A DNA stretch of 56,748 nucleotides from Actinospica durhamensis (GCF_018139695.1 NZ_JAGSOG010000023.1:1-56748), one strand, 5' to 3'. Counted from the first letter of the stretch, positions 34,403 through 43,427 are shown. Notes: generated by a model not told the origin, from the letters alone. Numbers and translations: made by a program.

Positions 34403-35086
34403 ATGAAGACCGCGGCGCAGACCCAGACCGAGACGCAGACCCAGGCCCAGACCGAGGCCCAGTCCCAGACCCAGACCCAGACCCACCGCACCATCGCACC
34501 TCAGATCCTTTACTTCGGCACCCCGGTGGTCCTGCTGACGAGCGAGAACCCCGACGGCTCGGCCAACCTCGCGCCGTTGTCCTCGGCCTGGGCGCTCGGC
34601 CAGGCCGTCGTGCTCGGCCTCGGCACCTCCGGACAGACCGCGGCCAACCTGCGCGAACGACCCGACCTCGTGATCAACCTGCCCCCGCCGGCGCTGTGGC
34701 CGCAGGTGGAGCGGCTCGCCCCGCTGACCGGCCGTCACCCGGTGCCGCCCGGCAAACAGGGCACATTCCGCTACGAACGGGACAAGTTCGCCGCCGCCGG
34801 CCTGACCCCGCAACCCGCCGACCTCGTGCGCCCGCCGCGCGTCGCCGAGTGCCCGCTCCAGTTCGAAGCCCGAGCCGCACGCGTCCAGCCCGACGTCACC
34901 GGGGCCTTCCTGATCATCGAGGCCCACGTACTGCGGGTACACGCCGCGCCACAGCTCACCGTCCCGGGCACCGACCACGTCGACCCGGGCGCATGGAGTC
35001 CGCTGATCTACAACTTCCGGCACTATTTCGGCCTCGGCGCGCAGCTCGGCCACACCTTCCGCTCCGAGACCGCCGCCACGCGATGA
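34403..35086 (+). CDS. Flavin-reductase-like protein with N-terminal Gln-Thr repeat
   Basis: A 227-residue protein. Residues about 30-215 belong to the split-barrel flavin reductase/FMN-binding family (PQILYFGTPVVLLTSENPDGSANLAPLSSAWALG, NLRERPDLVINLP, CPLQFEARA, IEAHVLRVHA). Preceding it is an odd low-complexity tract, residues 6-27, of alternating Gln/Glu and Thr/Ala. Related proteins bind FMN and act as oxidoreductases or flavin carriers. ATG at 34403 is the only start that includes the tract, but translation from within is not excluded since no later ATG occurs before the domain. It diverges from the SnoaL-like gene. Confidence 0.83.
   Translation: MKTAAQTQTETQTQAQTEAQSQTQTQTHRTIAPQILYFGTPVVLLTSENPDGSANLAPLSSAWALGQAVVLGLGTSGQTAANLRERPDLVINLPPPALWPQVERLAPLTGRHPVPPGKQGTFRYERDKFAAAGLTPQPADLVRPPRVAECPLQFEARAARVQPDVTGAFLIIEAHVLRVHAAPQLTVPGTDHVDPGAWSPLIYNFRHYFGLGAQLGHTFRSETAATR
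34418..34483. repeat. In-frame hexanucleotide tract (CAGACC-like)
   Basis: Eleven hexamers near CAGACC run without interruption, giving 22 codons of Gln/Glu alternating with Thr/Ala/Ser. Units vary by single bases. The tract can change length by slippage without a frameshift. Confidence 0.85.
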
Positions 35087-35207
35087 CTCTTCAGCGGACG
35101 GGACATCCTGCTCGCGCCGCTGCCGCCGAGGTTCCGGAGGGCGGACACCGGCACCCGCGCCGGCGACCCGCCGGCCACTGATCGCAGCGCCCTTGCGTAC
35201 CTACTGC

Positions 35208-35236
35208 CTATACTGTCTATACTGTGCATGTACAGT
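35208..35236. promoter_or_regulatory. Tandem CTATACTGT and dyad before the GntR gene
   Basis: CTATACTGT is duplicated head to tail (35208-35216, 35217-35225), and ACTGT-N6-ACAGT (35221-35225, 35232-35236) forms a dyad. Both TATACT copies resemble -10 hexamers. Such sites fit autoregulation by a YtrA-type GntR dimer. Confidence 0.55.
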
Positions 35237-35250
35237 CAGCGGAGGGAGCG

Positions 35251-35658
35251 GTGAGCGTCGTGCGCGTGGTTTTGTCCAACAGCTCGAATCTGTCGCTCTA
35301 CGAGCAGATCAAGGAGCAGGTCGGGGCGGCCATCCTCTCCGGCGAGCTGCCCGAGGGCGCGGCCCTGCCGTCGGTCCGGGCGCTCGCGCGGGACCTGCGC
35401 ATCAGCGTCATCACGACCGCCCGGGCGTACACCGAGTTGGCCGCGGCGGGCTTCATCACGACGGTCCCCGGCAAGGGCGCCTTCGTCCAGCCGCTGGACT
35501 CGGAGCTCGTGCGGGAACAACGGGTGCGGCAGGTGGAAGGCGGGCTTCAGACCGCGTTGGACGCCGCCCGGCAGGCGGGTCTGAGCCGTGACGATCTCGT
35601 CGAGATCCTCGACGCGCTGATCCGGCTCGAGCAGCGGGACGAGATCGAGGTCGAATAG
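35251..35658 (+). CDS. YtrA-type GntR regulator
   Basis: A 135-residue short GntR protein: winged helix SLYEQIKEQVGAAILSGELPEGAALPSVRALARDLRISVITTARAYTELAAAGFITTVPGKGAFV, followed by a short two-helix dimerisation tail, the YtrA subfamily layout. GTG at 35251 follows GGAGGGAG. It heads an operon with an ABC ATPase (36 bases later) and permease; YtrA-type regulators typically repress such transporter operons and respond to antibiotics or envelope stress. The operator is probably the tandem/dyad sequence just upstream. Confidence 0.88.
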   Translation: MSVVRVVLSNSSNLSLYEQIKEQVGAAILSGELPEGAALPSVRALARDLRISVITTARAYTELAAAGFITTVPGKGAFVQPLDSELVREQRVRQVEGGLQTALDAARQAGLSRDDLVEILDALIRLEQRDEIEVE

Positions 35659-35694
35659 CAGGGCACGGACACACGAGACGAGGGAGGGTTCGCG

Positions 35695-36663
35695 ATGGAT
35701 TCGGACCTTGCGTTTTCACTTCGGGGCGTGGGGGCCACCGCCGGCAGCTTTCAGCTGCGCGACGTCAGCCTCTCGCTCCCCGTGGGCTACGTCATGGGCT
35801 TCGTCGGAGCCAACGGCGCGGGCAAGACGACGACCATCCGCTGCCTGCTGGGCATGCAGCAGATCCAGCGAGGCGAGATCGAGGTGCTCGGCCACCGCGT
35901 CCCCGGCCCGGTCGCGCTGCGGCAGGACGTGGGAGTGGTGCTCGACCACGACTACGTCGTGGGCGACTGGCGGCTGAGTGAGGTGGAGCGCGCGGTACGG
36001 CCCTTCTACGACCACTGGGACGGCCGGCGATATCGCGAGCTGCTCGAGGAATTCGGGCTGGACATGCGAGCCAAGGTCGGTGACCTGTCACGCGGCATGA
36101 ACGTCAAGCTGATGATCGCGCTGGCGCTCTCGCATCAGGCGCGGCTGCTCGTCTTCGACGAGCCCACCAGCGGCCTCGACCCGGTCGCCCGGGACGAGCT
36201 GATCGGCATCCTCGGCGACTTCCTGCTCGACGAGGGACACAGTGTCCTGTTCTCCACGCACATCACCACGGACCTGGAGCGCATCGGCGACTATCTGACG
36301 CTCATCCACGCCGGGCGCATCGTCTTCACCGGGACCAAGGAGGAGGTCCTGGACGCCTACCGCGTCGTACGCGGTGGGCCGGACGACCTGACGGACACCG
36401 TCGGGGTCGAGCTGATCGGCCTGCGCCGGACGGCAACCGGGGTCGAGGCGATGGTGCCCGCCGCCGACGCGGAGCTGCTGGGCTCGCGGGTCGTCGTGGA
36501 GCGGCCCACCCTGGAGGAGATCGTCGTCCGCATCGGGTCCAAGGCCGGGACGAAGACCGGAGCGAAGACCGGGCCGAACAGCCGGCCCGTCGCAGAGCAC
36601 GCCGACACGGGTCCCACCCGCTCGCGCGGCCGCCGGCCCGCCATGGCCTGGAGGAACAAGTGA
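35695..36663 (+). CDS. ABC transporter ATP-binding protein
   Basis: A 322-residue ATPase. Walker A GANGAGKTT (38-46), signature LSRGMNVKLMIAL, Walker B LLVFDEPTSGLDP and H-loop FSTHITTDLER are intact. The C-terminal 90 residues include a Lys/Thr/Gly repeat (KAGTKTGAKTGPNSR) of low complexity. Together with the overlapping permease gene and the GntR regulator it resembles YtrABC-type exporters, possibly for peptides or drugs. The stop overlaps the permease GTG. Confidence 0.93.
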   Translation: MDSDLAFSLRGVGATAGSFQLRDVSLSLPVGYVMGFVGANGAGKTTTIRCLLGMQQIQRGEIEVLGHRVPGPVALRQDVGVVLDHDYVVGDWRLSEVERAVRPFYDHWDGRRYRELLEEFGLDMRAKVGDLSRGMNVKLMIALALSHQARLLVFDEPTSGLDPVARDELIGILGDFLLDEGHSVLFSTHITTDLERIGDYLTLIHAGRIVFTGTKEEVLDAYRVVRGGPDDLTDTVGVELIGLRRTATGVEAMVPAADAELLGSRVVVERPTLEEIVVRIGSKAGTKTGAKTGPNSRPVAEHADTGPTRSRGRRPAMAWRNK

Positions 36664-37298
36664 AGCCCATCGTCCGCGTGACGCTGCTGGATCTGCGCAC
36701 GATCACGCCCTACGGCCGCCAGGCCCTCGTCATCGCCGTCCTGGTCATGGCGATCACCGCCGACCGCCCCCAGGTCGTCCTCCCGGCGCTCATCCTGCTC
36801 GCCGCCTCGGTCACGGCCGGCTACCCCTTCCAGATCTCCGAGAAGGCCGACCTGGAGACGCTCTACGCCGTGTTGCCCCTGACCCGGAGTTCGCTGCTGC
36901 TCGGCCACTACCTCTCGGCGCTGGCCACCTTCGCCGTCTACGCGGTCCTCGGTTCACTCGAAGCCGTGATCTGCGCTCACCTGCGGCACGTCTCGTTCAG
37001 CGGACACGAGTTCGCGGCGGCGCTGGCGCTGTCCTGGGCCCTGTTCGCCCTCAACATCGCCGTCAAGTTCCCCCTGTTCATCCGCTTCGGATACTCACAG
37101 GTAGGCATGCTGGGCACGACCATCCCGATCGCACTGGTCGCGGTGATCGCCTCCCGGGCGCACCTGTCAGTGCCGTCGGCGGCATGGCTGGACCTGCTCG
37201 CGGCCGGCGGCCTGGTCCTGTTCGGAGGCTCGATCGCCGTCACCGTGGCCGTGGACCCGCGGCGGTTGCGCCGGCCCGGCCTCGCGGTCCGGTACTGA
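36660..37298 (+). CDS. ABC-2 type permease
   Basis: A 212-residue membrane protein with about six hydrophobic segments (VIAVLVMAI, VVLPALILLAASVTAGY, ALATFAVYAVLGSLEAVI, FAAALALSWALFALNIA, TTIPIALVAVIA, LLAAGGLVLFGGSIAV), of the compact ABC-2/YtrC-like permease type, including the early FQISEKADLETLYAVLPLTRSSLLLGHYLS segment typical of them. GTG at 36660 overlaps the ATPase stop (GTGA). It forms the membrane channel of the transporter. Confidence 0.86.
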   Translation: MKPIVRVTLLDLRTITPYGRQALVIAVLVMAITADRPQVVLPALILLAASVTAGYPFQISEKADLETLYAVLPLTRSSLLLGHYLSALATFAVYAVLGSLEAVICAHLRHVSFSGHEFAAALALSWALFALNIAVKFPLFIRFGYSQVGMLGTTIPIALVAVIASRAHLSVPSAAWLDLLAAGGLVLFGGSIAVTVAVDPRRLRRPGLAVRY

Positions 37299-37418
37299 GG
37301 CCGCGTCGTCGCGATCTGACGAACACGCAGATCACCACCTGCGAGACGCCCGTTCCTCCGTGCCACGGTGAGACTATTTCGATAACAGAAGTTACCAAAG
37401 CATTACTTGTTCATGAGA

Positions 37419-37447
37419 TTGACATGAGATCACTTCAGCACTTAGCA
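37419..37447 (+). promoter_or_regulatory. Promoter of the exopolysaccharide gene run
   Basis: TTGACA (37419-37424), 17 bases, TTAGCA (37442-37447), in an AT-rich stretch (about 37370-37450) unlike its neighbours. The 228-base gap from 37299 holds no gene; a weak GATCTG/CAGATC hairpin lies at 37315-37335. Confidence 0.6.
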
Positions 37448-37526
37448 TCGCCGGTCGGGGGACTGCTGCCATCTCATCAGGCTCGGCTACCCCACGTGAA
37501 ACACTGGCTAGTGCGAGGACCGACAG

Positions 37527-38513
37527 ATGCGTGTGGTGGTCACCGGAGGTGCCGGTTTCATCGGCTCGAACCTGTGTGAGCGGCTGATCGAACGAGGCGA
37601 CGAGGTCGTCTGCGTCGACGACTTCTCCTCAGGCGTCCTGGACAACGTCCGGCACCTGACCGAATCCCCCCGCTTCTCGATCTCGCGCCAGGACATCTCG
37701 GCCGGGCTGACCGTGGACGGGCACGTCGACGCGGTCGCCCACCTCGCCAGTCCGGCCTCGCCGCCCGACTATCTGCGCCGGCCGCTCGAGACGCTCGCCG
37801 TCGGCAGCAGGGGCACCGAGAACGCGCTGGAGCTCGCCTTCCGCAACGGGGCGCGCTTCATCATCTCCTCCACCAGCGAGGTCTACGGCGACCCGCTGGC
37901 GCACCCGCAGCGCGAGAGCGACTGGGGCAACGTCAACCCGATCGGGCCGCGCAGCGTGTACGACGAGGCGAAGCGCTACGCCGAGGCGCTCACCATGGCC
38001 TACCGCCGCACCAAGGGTGTCAACACCGGCATAGTCCGGGTCTTCAACACCTACGGCGTGCGCATGCGGGCGGACGACGGGCGCGTGGTGTCGAACTTCA
38101 TCACCCAGGCCCTGGCGGGCAAGGCGTTGTCCATCTACGGCAGCGGGGAGCAGACCCGCAGCTTCTGCTACGTCGACGACCTCGTGGGCGGCCTGCTCGC
38201 GATGCTCGGCAGCGACGAGCCGGGGCCGGTCAACTTCGGCAACCCGGAGGAGCGCACGGTCACCGAGCTGGCCGACCTGGTGTGCCGGATCGTCGGGAGC
38301 GACGCGGCGGTGGAGTACCACGCGCTGCCCCAGGACGACCCGACCCGCCGCTGCCCGGACATCAGCCTGGCCGGCCGCCTGTTCGGCTGGGCGCCGAGGG
38401 TGGGCATCGAGGAGGGGCTGCGCCGCACCACCGCGTGGTTCGCCGCGCAGCCGGAGCCGGACACCGCCGCACAGCTGTGCGGGGACGAATCCCTTGTCAG
38501 CGCAGAGGTATAG
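37527..38513 (+). CDS. UDP-glucuronate decarboxylase-like NAD-epimerase
   Basis: A 328-residue extended SDR: VVTGGAGFIGSNLCERL for NAD, HLASPASPPDY, SSTSEVYGDP, catalytic YDEAKRYAEAL and NTYGVRM. These match UDP-xylose synthases (UXS), which decarboxylate UDP-glucuronate to UDP-xylose; dTDP-glucose dehydratase is less likely. ATG at 37527 follows GAGGA. It begins the sugar-nucleotide/polysaccharide run, and a Ugd that would supply its substrate lies 9 kb away on the other strand. Confidence 0.87.
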   Translation: MRVVVTGGAGFIGSNLCERLIERGDEVVCVDDFSSGVLDNVRHLTESPRFSISRQDISAGLTVDGHVDAVAHLASPASPPDYLRRPLETLAVGSRGTENALELAFRNGARFIISSTSEVYGDPLAHPQRESDWGNVNPIGPRSVYDEAKRYAEALTMAYRRTKGVNTGIVRVFNTYGVRMRADDGRVVSNFITQALAGKALSIYGSGEQTRSFCYVDDLVGGLLAMLGSDEPGPVNFGNPEERTVTELADLVCRIVGSDAAVEYHALPQDDPTRRCPDISLAGRLFGWAPRVGIEEGLRRTTAWFAAQPEPDTAAQLCGDESLVSAEV

Positions 38514-38540
38514 CGTGCAGGACGCGCCGGAGGTCGCAGG

Positions 38541-40562
38541 ATGAAGGAGCGCCAGGTCCAGGGGGCGCCGAAGCGGGTCGCCCCGACTCCGCCGCGCCCG
38601 TGGTCGTCCGACGACGCCACGATGCTGCTGACGAAGTGGACCCCGCCGGTCGGCTTCGACGACGAGGTGGAGCAGTGGATCCCGGTCCGCGGCTTCGGCG
38701 CGGAGGCCGGGGCCTGGACCCCGCCGCCCGTCTACGCCGACCCGGCCGCCGAGGCGAAGGCGCGGCGCGACATCGAGGACGAGCTCTACCGGCTCTCCGG
38801 CGGCAACGTCACCGGGTTCCGGACCACCGGGCCGATCTTCGGCCCGCCGCTGAAGGTGCGTTACCTGGACCAGACCACCATGGTCCCGGCGCTGCGCCGG
38901 CGCGACCGGCTGGCCATCACGCTGATGTCGGTCGGCTGGATGGTGTGTTTCACGCTCTTCTGGATCTGGTGGCTCTCGCCGCAGAACCGCCTCGGCTGGG
39001 CCGGGCTGGTCATCAACAGCGCGATCCTGTTCTACGTCACGGCCATCCCGATGTACTTCCTGCTCGCGGTCGCCTGGCTGCGCAAGCTGGATCCGGCGAT
39101 CCCGATACCGAGGCTGCGAGTCGCCTTCGTGGTGACCAAGGCGCCGTCGGAGCCGTGGGAGACGGCCAAGCGCACCCTCGAGTGCATGCTCTCGCAGGAG
39201 TACCCGCACGAGTACGACGTGTGGATCTGCGACGAGCGCCCGAACGAAGAGGTCATCTCGTGGTGCGAGGAGCACGACGTGAAGATCTCCACGCGGTTCG
39301 GGGTGGAGACCTACCACCGCACCAGCTGGCCCCGGCGCACCAAGTGCAAAGAGGGCAACCTCGCCTATTTCTACGACCGGGTGGGCTACGCGGACTACGA
39401 CGTGGTCGTCCAGCTCGACTGCGACCACGTGCCCGAGCCCACCTATCTGGCCAGCATGGTCCGGCCCTTCTCCGACCCGGCCGTGGGCTACGTGGCGGCG
39501 CCGAGCATCTGCGACGCGAACGCCGACTCGTCCTGGGCGGCACGCGGCCGGCTCTACCGCGAGGCCGTCTGGCACGGTCCGGTGCAGCTCGGCCACAACG
39601 GCGGCCTGGCCCCGATGTGCATCGGCTCGCACTACGCCGTGCGTACCCGGGCGCTGCGTCAGATCGGCGGGATCGGCCCGGAGCTGGCCGAGGACTTCTC
39701 CACCACGTTCCTGCTGAACTCGGCCGGCTGGCAGGGTTCGTTCGCCATCGACGCCATCGCGCACGGCGACGGCCCGATGACCTTCGCGGACATGCTCACG
39801 CAGGAGTTCCAGTGGTCGCGCAGCCTGACCACCCTGCTGGTGCGGCTGCTCAACTCGCACCTGCCGCGGATGCGCAACACGCTGCGCACCCGCTTCGGCT
39901 TCTCGCTGGCGTTCTACCCGCTCAACGCCGCCGTGCTCTCGGCCGGCCTGCTGCTGCCGCCGATCGCCGTGCTGGCCGGGATCCAGTGGGTGCACGTGAA
40001 CTACCCGTACTTCGTCCTGCACGTCGCCTCGGTCTCGATCTGGCTGCTGCTGCTCGTCGGCCTGCTGCGCCGCCGCGGCCTGCTGCGCCCGGCCAAGGCA
40101 CCGGTGCTCAGCTGGGAGAACTGGATGTTCACGCTGACCGGCTGGCCGTACGTGGCGCGCGGCGTGACGGCCGGGTTCATGAGCGCGATCCGGCCGAAGC
40201 CGATCACCTTCAAGGTGACCCCGAAGAGCGCCGCGGGCATGCCCACGCTGCCGGCCAGGCTGATGACGCCTTACCTGGCCTTCTCCCTCGCGCTCTCCGG
40301 CGTGGCCGTCTACGGCGAGCTGTGCACCCAGTCCGTCGGCTATGTGCTGCTGTGCATCTTCAGCTCCACCGCGTACGCGACGATCTCGATCGGCGTACCG
40401 TTGCTGCACGCCCGCGAGTCCGCGCGCAACGCGGGCGAGACGTTCCGCAGGGCCCTGAGCGTCGCGCGGACGGCGCTGGTCCTGGGGCTGCTCGTGCTGC
40501 CCAGCCTCGGCTTCGCCATGGCCAGGTACGTCCCCTACGTACTCGGCGTGTACCACCGCTGA
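38541..40562 (+). CDS. Processive family-2 glycosyltransferase, cellulose-synthase-like
   Basis: A 673-residue membrane glycosyltransferase. Two N-terminal helices (about residues 110-175) precede the GT-A core: FVVTKAPSEPWETAKRTLECMLSQ, ICDERPNEE, VVQLDCDHVPEP (DxD), PELAEDFSTTF (ED) and the gating motif QEFQWSRSL, a variant of QxxRW. Four to five C-terminal helices follow (FGFSLAFYPLNAAVLSAGLLLPP, FVLHVASVSIWLLLLVGLL, SLALSGVAVYGEL). It should polymerise a sugar from UDP-donors and export the chain. It sits 27 bases after the UXS-like gene and before galE. No PilZ domain is visible. Confidence 0.9.
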   Translation: MKERQVQGAPKRVAPTPPRPWSSDDATMLLTKWTPPVGFDDEVEQWIPVRGFGAEAGAWTPPPVYADPAAEAKARRDIEDELYRLSGGNVTGFRTTGPIFGPPLKVRYLDQTTMVPALRRRDRLAITLMSVGWMVCFTLFWIWWLSPQNRLGWAGLVINSAILFYVTAIPMYFLLAVAWLRKLDPAIPIPRLRVAFVVTKAPSEPWETAKRTLECMLSQEYPHEYDVWICDERPNEEVISWCEEHDVKISTRFGVETYHRTSWPRRTKCKEGNLAYFYDRVGYADYDVVVQLDCDHVPEPTYLASMVRPFSDPAVGYVAAPSICDANADSSWAARGRLYREAVWHGPVQLGHNGGLAPMCIGSHYAVRTRALRQIGGIGPELAEDFSTTFLLNSAGWQGSFAIDAIAHGDGPMTFADMLTQEFQWSRSLTTLLVRLLNSHLPRMRNTLRTRFGFSLAFYPLNAAVLSAGLLLPPIAVLAGIQWVHVNYPYFVLHVASVSIWLLLLVGLLRRRGLLRPAKAPVLSWENWMFTLTGWPYVARGVTAGFMSAIRPKPITFKVTPKSAAGMPTLPARLMTPYLAFSLALSGVAVYGELCTQSVGYVLLCIFSSTAYATISIGVPLLHARESARNAGETFRRALSVARTALVLGLLVLPSLGFAMARYVPYVLGVYHR

Positions 40563-40625
40563 CCCGCCCGGCCCGCGGGCCGCACCACCGACCTCGAGCT
40601 TGCGAGCTCGGCCAAGGAGAGCTCG

Positions 40626-41711
40626 ATGACCACTGCGTCCCGTGACGAGGCGCCGACCGTCCTGGTGACCGGCGGCGCCGGCTTCATCGGCAGCCACACC
40701 TGTGTGGAGCTGTTGGAGCACGGCTACCGCGTGGTCGTGGTGGACAACCACGCCAACAGCTCGCCCGAGGCGCTGGCCCGGGTGGAGAAGATCGCCGGAG
40801 CGCCGCTGGCGGCCTCCTACCAGCTCGACCTGCGGGACGCGGACGGCCTCGACGAGGTCTTCCGCCGGCACAGTTTCGACGCGGTGATCCACTTCGCCGC
40901 CATGAAGTCGGTGCGCGAGTCGGTGGAGATCCCGCTCGAGTACTACGACGTGAACCTCGGCGCGATGACCTCGCTGCTCAAGGCCATGCAGCGGCACGGG
41001 GTGGACCGGCTGGTCTTCTCCTCCTCCTGCTCGATCTACGGCGAGTCCGACGCGCTGCCGCTCACCGAGCGCAGCCCGGCCCAGCCGACCAACGCCTACG
41101 CGCGCTCGAAGTGGATCTGCGAGCAGATGCTCGCGGACCTGTGCCGCATCCGGCCGGAGTTCGCGGTGCTCTCTCTGCGCTACTTCAACCCGGCCGGCGC
41201 GCACCCCTCCGGCCAGCTCGGCGAGGACCCGCGCGGCATCCCGGGCAACGTGATGCCCTTCGCCATGCAGGTGGCGGTGGGCCGCCGGGAGAATCTGAGC
41301 ATCTTCGGCGGCGACTTCGAGACCCCGGACGGCACCGCGCTGCGCGACTACATCCACGTCGTGGACGTCGCCGACGGCCACCGCGTCGCCCTGGAGAAGC
41401 TCGGCGTCACCGCCTCCGGCCCCCTCGGCGAGGCCCCGACCGGGATCCAGGTGCTCAACCTGGGCACCGGAAAGGGCAGCTCCGTGCTCGAGCTCGTGCA
41501 CGCGATCGAGAAGGCCTCGGGCCGCCCGGTCCCGTACGAGATCATCGAGCGGCGGGCCGGCGACGTCACCAGCCTGATCGCCTCGGCGGCCGAGGTGGAG
41601 CGGCTGTGGGGGTGGCGCACCACGCGCGACCTGGAGCAGATGTGCGCGGACGCCTGGCGCTTCCAGGAGGCGAACCCGGACGGCTACGGCGGCTGGGACG
41701 CGAACGCCTGA
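40626..41711 (+). CDS. galE: UDP-glucose 4-epimerase
   Basis: A 361-residue GalE-family epimerase: VLVTGGAGFIGSHTCVELL, VIHFAAMKSVRESVE, SSSCSIYGES, YARSKWICE (catalytic Tyr/Lys) and RYFNPAGAHPSGQLGEDP. It interconverts UDP-glucose/galactose; in this context 4-epimerisation of UDP-xylose to UDP-arabinose is also possible. ATG at 40626 has AAGGAGAG upstream. It follows the synthase by 63 bases in the same operon. Confidence 0.93.
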   Translation: MTTASRDEAPTVLVTGGAGFIGSHTCVELLEHGYRVVVVDNHANSSPEALARVEKIAGAPLAASYQLDLRDADGLDEVFRRHSFDAVIHFAAMKSVRESVEIPLEYYDVNLGAMTSLLKAMQRHGVDRLVFSSSCSIYGESDALPLTERSPAQPTNAYARSKWICEQMLADLCRIRPEFAVLSLRYFNPAGAHPSGQLGEDPRGIPGNVMPFAMQVAVGRRENLSIFGGDFETPDGTALRDYIHVVDVADGHRVALEKLGVTASGPLGEAPTGIQVLNLGTGKGSSVLELVHAIEKASGRPVPYEIIERRAGDVTSLIASAAEVERLWGWRTTRDLEQMCADAWRFQEANPDGYGGWDANA

Positions 41712-41730
41712 TCGCGCGGCCGATAATCCG

Positions 41731-41759
41731 TTGACCGCATCTGCCGGCGTCGCGACCAT
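41731..41759 (+). promoter_or_regulatory. Leaderless-type promoter of the methyltransferase gene
   Basis: TTGACC (41731-41736), 17 bases, GACCAT (41754-41759); the GTG start codon begins seven bases later with no ribosome site between. Confidence 0.55.
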
Positions 41760-41765
41760 GCCCTG

Positions 41766-42497
41766 GTGACCTTCACGGACGACGACGTCGCGCAACTCTA
41801 CGATCTGACGAATCCCTGGGCCGCCGAGCAGTGGCCGGGCGACCGGTTCTACCACGCACTCGTCATGGCCGCGGGGTCAGTGCTCGACGTCGGCTGCGGT
41901 ACCGGCCAGATGCTGCACGAGGCCCGAACCCGCGGCCATCGCGGTCGTCTGGCCGGCATCGATCCCGATGTGGCGGCCCTGCGTCGGGCGCGGCGTCGGG
42001 AGGATGTCGAGTGGGTTGAGGGCAAGGCCGCCGACATCCGCCCGCATCGGGAGTTCGACCTGGCCACGATGACGAGCCACGCCTTCCAGTGTCTGCTGTC
42101 GGACGAGGAGATCCGGCTGTCCCTGGCCGCGATCCGAGGCGCGCTGCGCAACGGCGGCCGCTTCGCCTTCGAGACGCGCCACCCCCAGGCCCGGGCCTGG
42201 GAGCAGTGGGCCGTCGGAGATTCCGGGGACATCGCGTTCTCCGACGGCCGTGTCCTGCGCATGCGGTACCGGGTCGAGGCCCGCGGCGACATCGTCGAGC
42301 TGATCGAGGTCACCGCCCTGGCCGACGGCACGGTGCTGCGCGAGGACACCGGCAGTCTGCGGTTCTTGGACGTGGAGCCGCTCAACGCGTTCCTCGCCGA
42401 GGCCGGGTTCGAGATCGAGGCGCAGTACGGCGACTGGAGCCACGGGCCGATCACGCTGGAGAGCAAGGAGATCGTCACGATCGCCCGGGCGGCGTAG
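41766..42497 (+). CDS. SAM-dependent class I methyltransferase
   Basis: A 243-residue methyltransferase with motif I VLDVGCGTGQML, IDPDVAALRRARRR, WVEGKAADIRPHREFDLATMTSHAFQCL and a C-terminal beta hairpin (LNAFLAEAGFEIEAQYGDW). Resembles small-molecule methyltransferases; substrate unknown. GTG at 41766 is close behind a good -35/-10 pair, suggesting a leaderless transcript independent of galE. It converges with the MBL-fold gene, 17 bases apart. Confidence 0.88.
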   Translation: MTFTDDDVAQLYDLTNPWAAEQWPGDRFYHALVMAAGSVLDVGCGTGQMLHEARTRGHRGRLAGIDPDVAALRRARRREDVEWVEGKAADIRPHREFDLATMTSHAFQCLLSDEEIRLSLAAIRGALRNGGRFAFETRHPQARAWEQWAVGDSGDIAFSDGRVLRMRYRVEARGDIVELIEVTALADGTVLREDTGSLRFLDVEPLNAFLAEAGFEIEAQYGDWSHGPITLESKEIVTIARAA

Positions 42498-42514
42498 CGG
42501 CGTGGCGCGTCTGC

Positions 42515-43375
42515 CTAATTTCGGCCCGCATACAGTGCCTGGGCACTGCCCCAGAGGCTGCTGCGGTTGAGGTGGTCCGGATGCCGCCGGATCATGGCGT
42601 GGTAGAAGCCCTCCGGAGTCGGCTCCGACTCGAGCAGTTCGTCGGTGTCGGCAAGGTAGCGGCGGGTCTGGCGGATCTGGCGGCCCGCATCGTCGTCGTG
42701 CTCGGCGTTCTTGTGGCCGGCCACGATCCGGCCCGCACCCAGCGCTTCGACGACGTCGATGGCACGGCGCCACGCCTCGCGCCCTCCGTCGCGTGATTCG
42801 ACGAGGTACTGGTGGACGCCGTCGTAGACCACGTCACCGGCAACTACGAGGTCGAGGGCCGGGGCGTGCAGCACGCTGGTGTCGTCCGTGTCACTGTGTC
42901 CGACCTCGATGATGGACAGCTCGTGCCGTTCGAGCACGAGCCGGTTGCCGAGGTCCTCGGTGGGGACGGCCGTGACGGGCGTCGCCGGGATCTGCCCGGG
43001 CAGGATCTTGTCCCAGAACCCGGCGCGCGCCTGGGCGGCGCGGTGCATCTGCTCGATGGTCGCGGCCGTGGCCACCACCCGGGCACCGGGAAACCGCTCG
43101 GCCACGCTCGCGGCGGTGAACCAGTGGTCCCCGTGCGCGTGGGTGGCGAAGACGTACGTCAGCCTTCTGCCGACGGCCTCGACTCGGTCCGCGACGGCCC
43201 GCGCCTGGGCGGCGGTGAGCGGCGGATCGACGAGGATCGCCTCCCGCTGACCGTAGATGAGCGTCGTGGACACCGGCGCCCAGGTACGCGCACCGCCGTC
43301 CGGCAGGAGATCCGGCAAGGCGAGCGCAATCGCCGGGGACACGAGGACCTCGTAGCTCAAATCGATCTCGGACAT
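42515..43375 (-). CDS. MBL-fold metallo-hydrolase
   Basis: A 286-residue metallo-beta-lactamase-fold protein: THAHGDHWFTA (zinc motif HxHxDH), later His in EVGHSDTDDTS, Asp in VVAGDVVYDGVHQYL and His in IVAGHKN. The overall layout matches quorum-lactonase/quercetinase-like 'vanillin-degradation' MBL proteins that are often under MarR control. ATG at 43375 has GGAG seven bases upstream. Its promoter region holds three copies of a CGTTGGG-N3-CCCAACG palindrome shared with a divergent MarR gene, so it is likely repressed by that MarR. Confidence 0.9.
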   Translation of the reverse strand: MSEIDLSYEVLVSPAIALALPDLLPDGGARTWAPVSTTLIYGQREAILVDPPLTAAQARAVADRVEAVGRRLTYVFATHAHGDHWFTAASVAERFPGARVVATAATIEQMHRAAQARAGFWDKILPGQIPATPVTAVPTEDLGNRLVLERHELSIIEVGHSDTDDTSVLHAPALDLVVAGDVVYDGVHQYLVESRDGGREAWRRAIDVVEALGAGRIVAGHKNAEHDDDAGRQIRQTRRYLADTDELLESEPTPEGFYHAMIRRHPDHLNRSSLWGSAQALYAGRN

Positions 43376-43427
43376 GAGAGTGCTCCTTCGAGTCGTCCGG
43401 GCCGGACGTGAGATCCGGCTCGGAAAG

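Noticed and set aside
37629-41855. A 4.2-kb uninterrupted frame on the minus strand
   Set aside because: It is antisense to the UXS-like, glycosyltransferase and galE genes, its translation is Arg/Gly/His/Val-rich low complexity with no family motif, and such frames arise automatically opposite high-GC genes.
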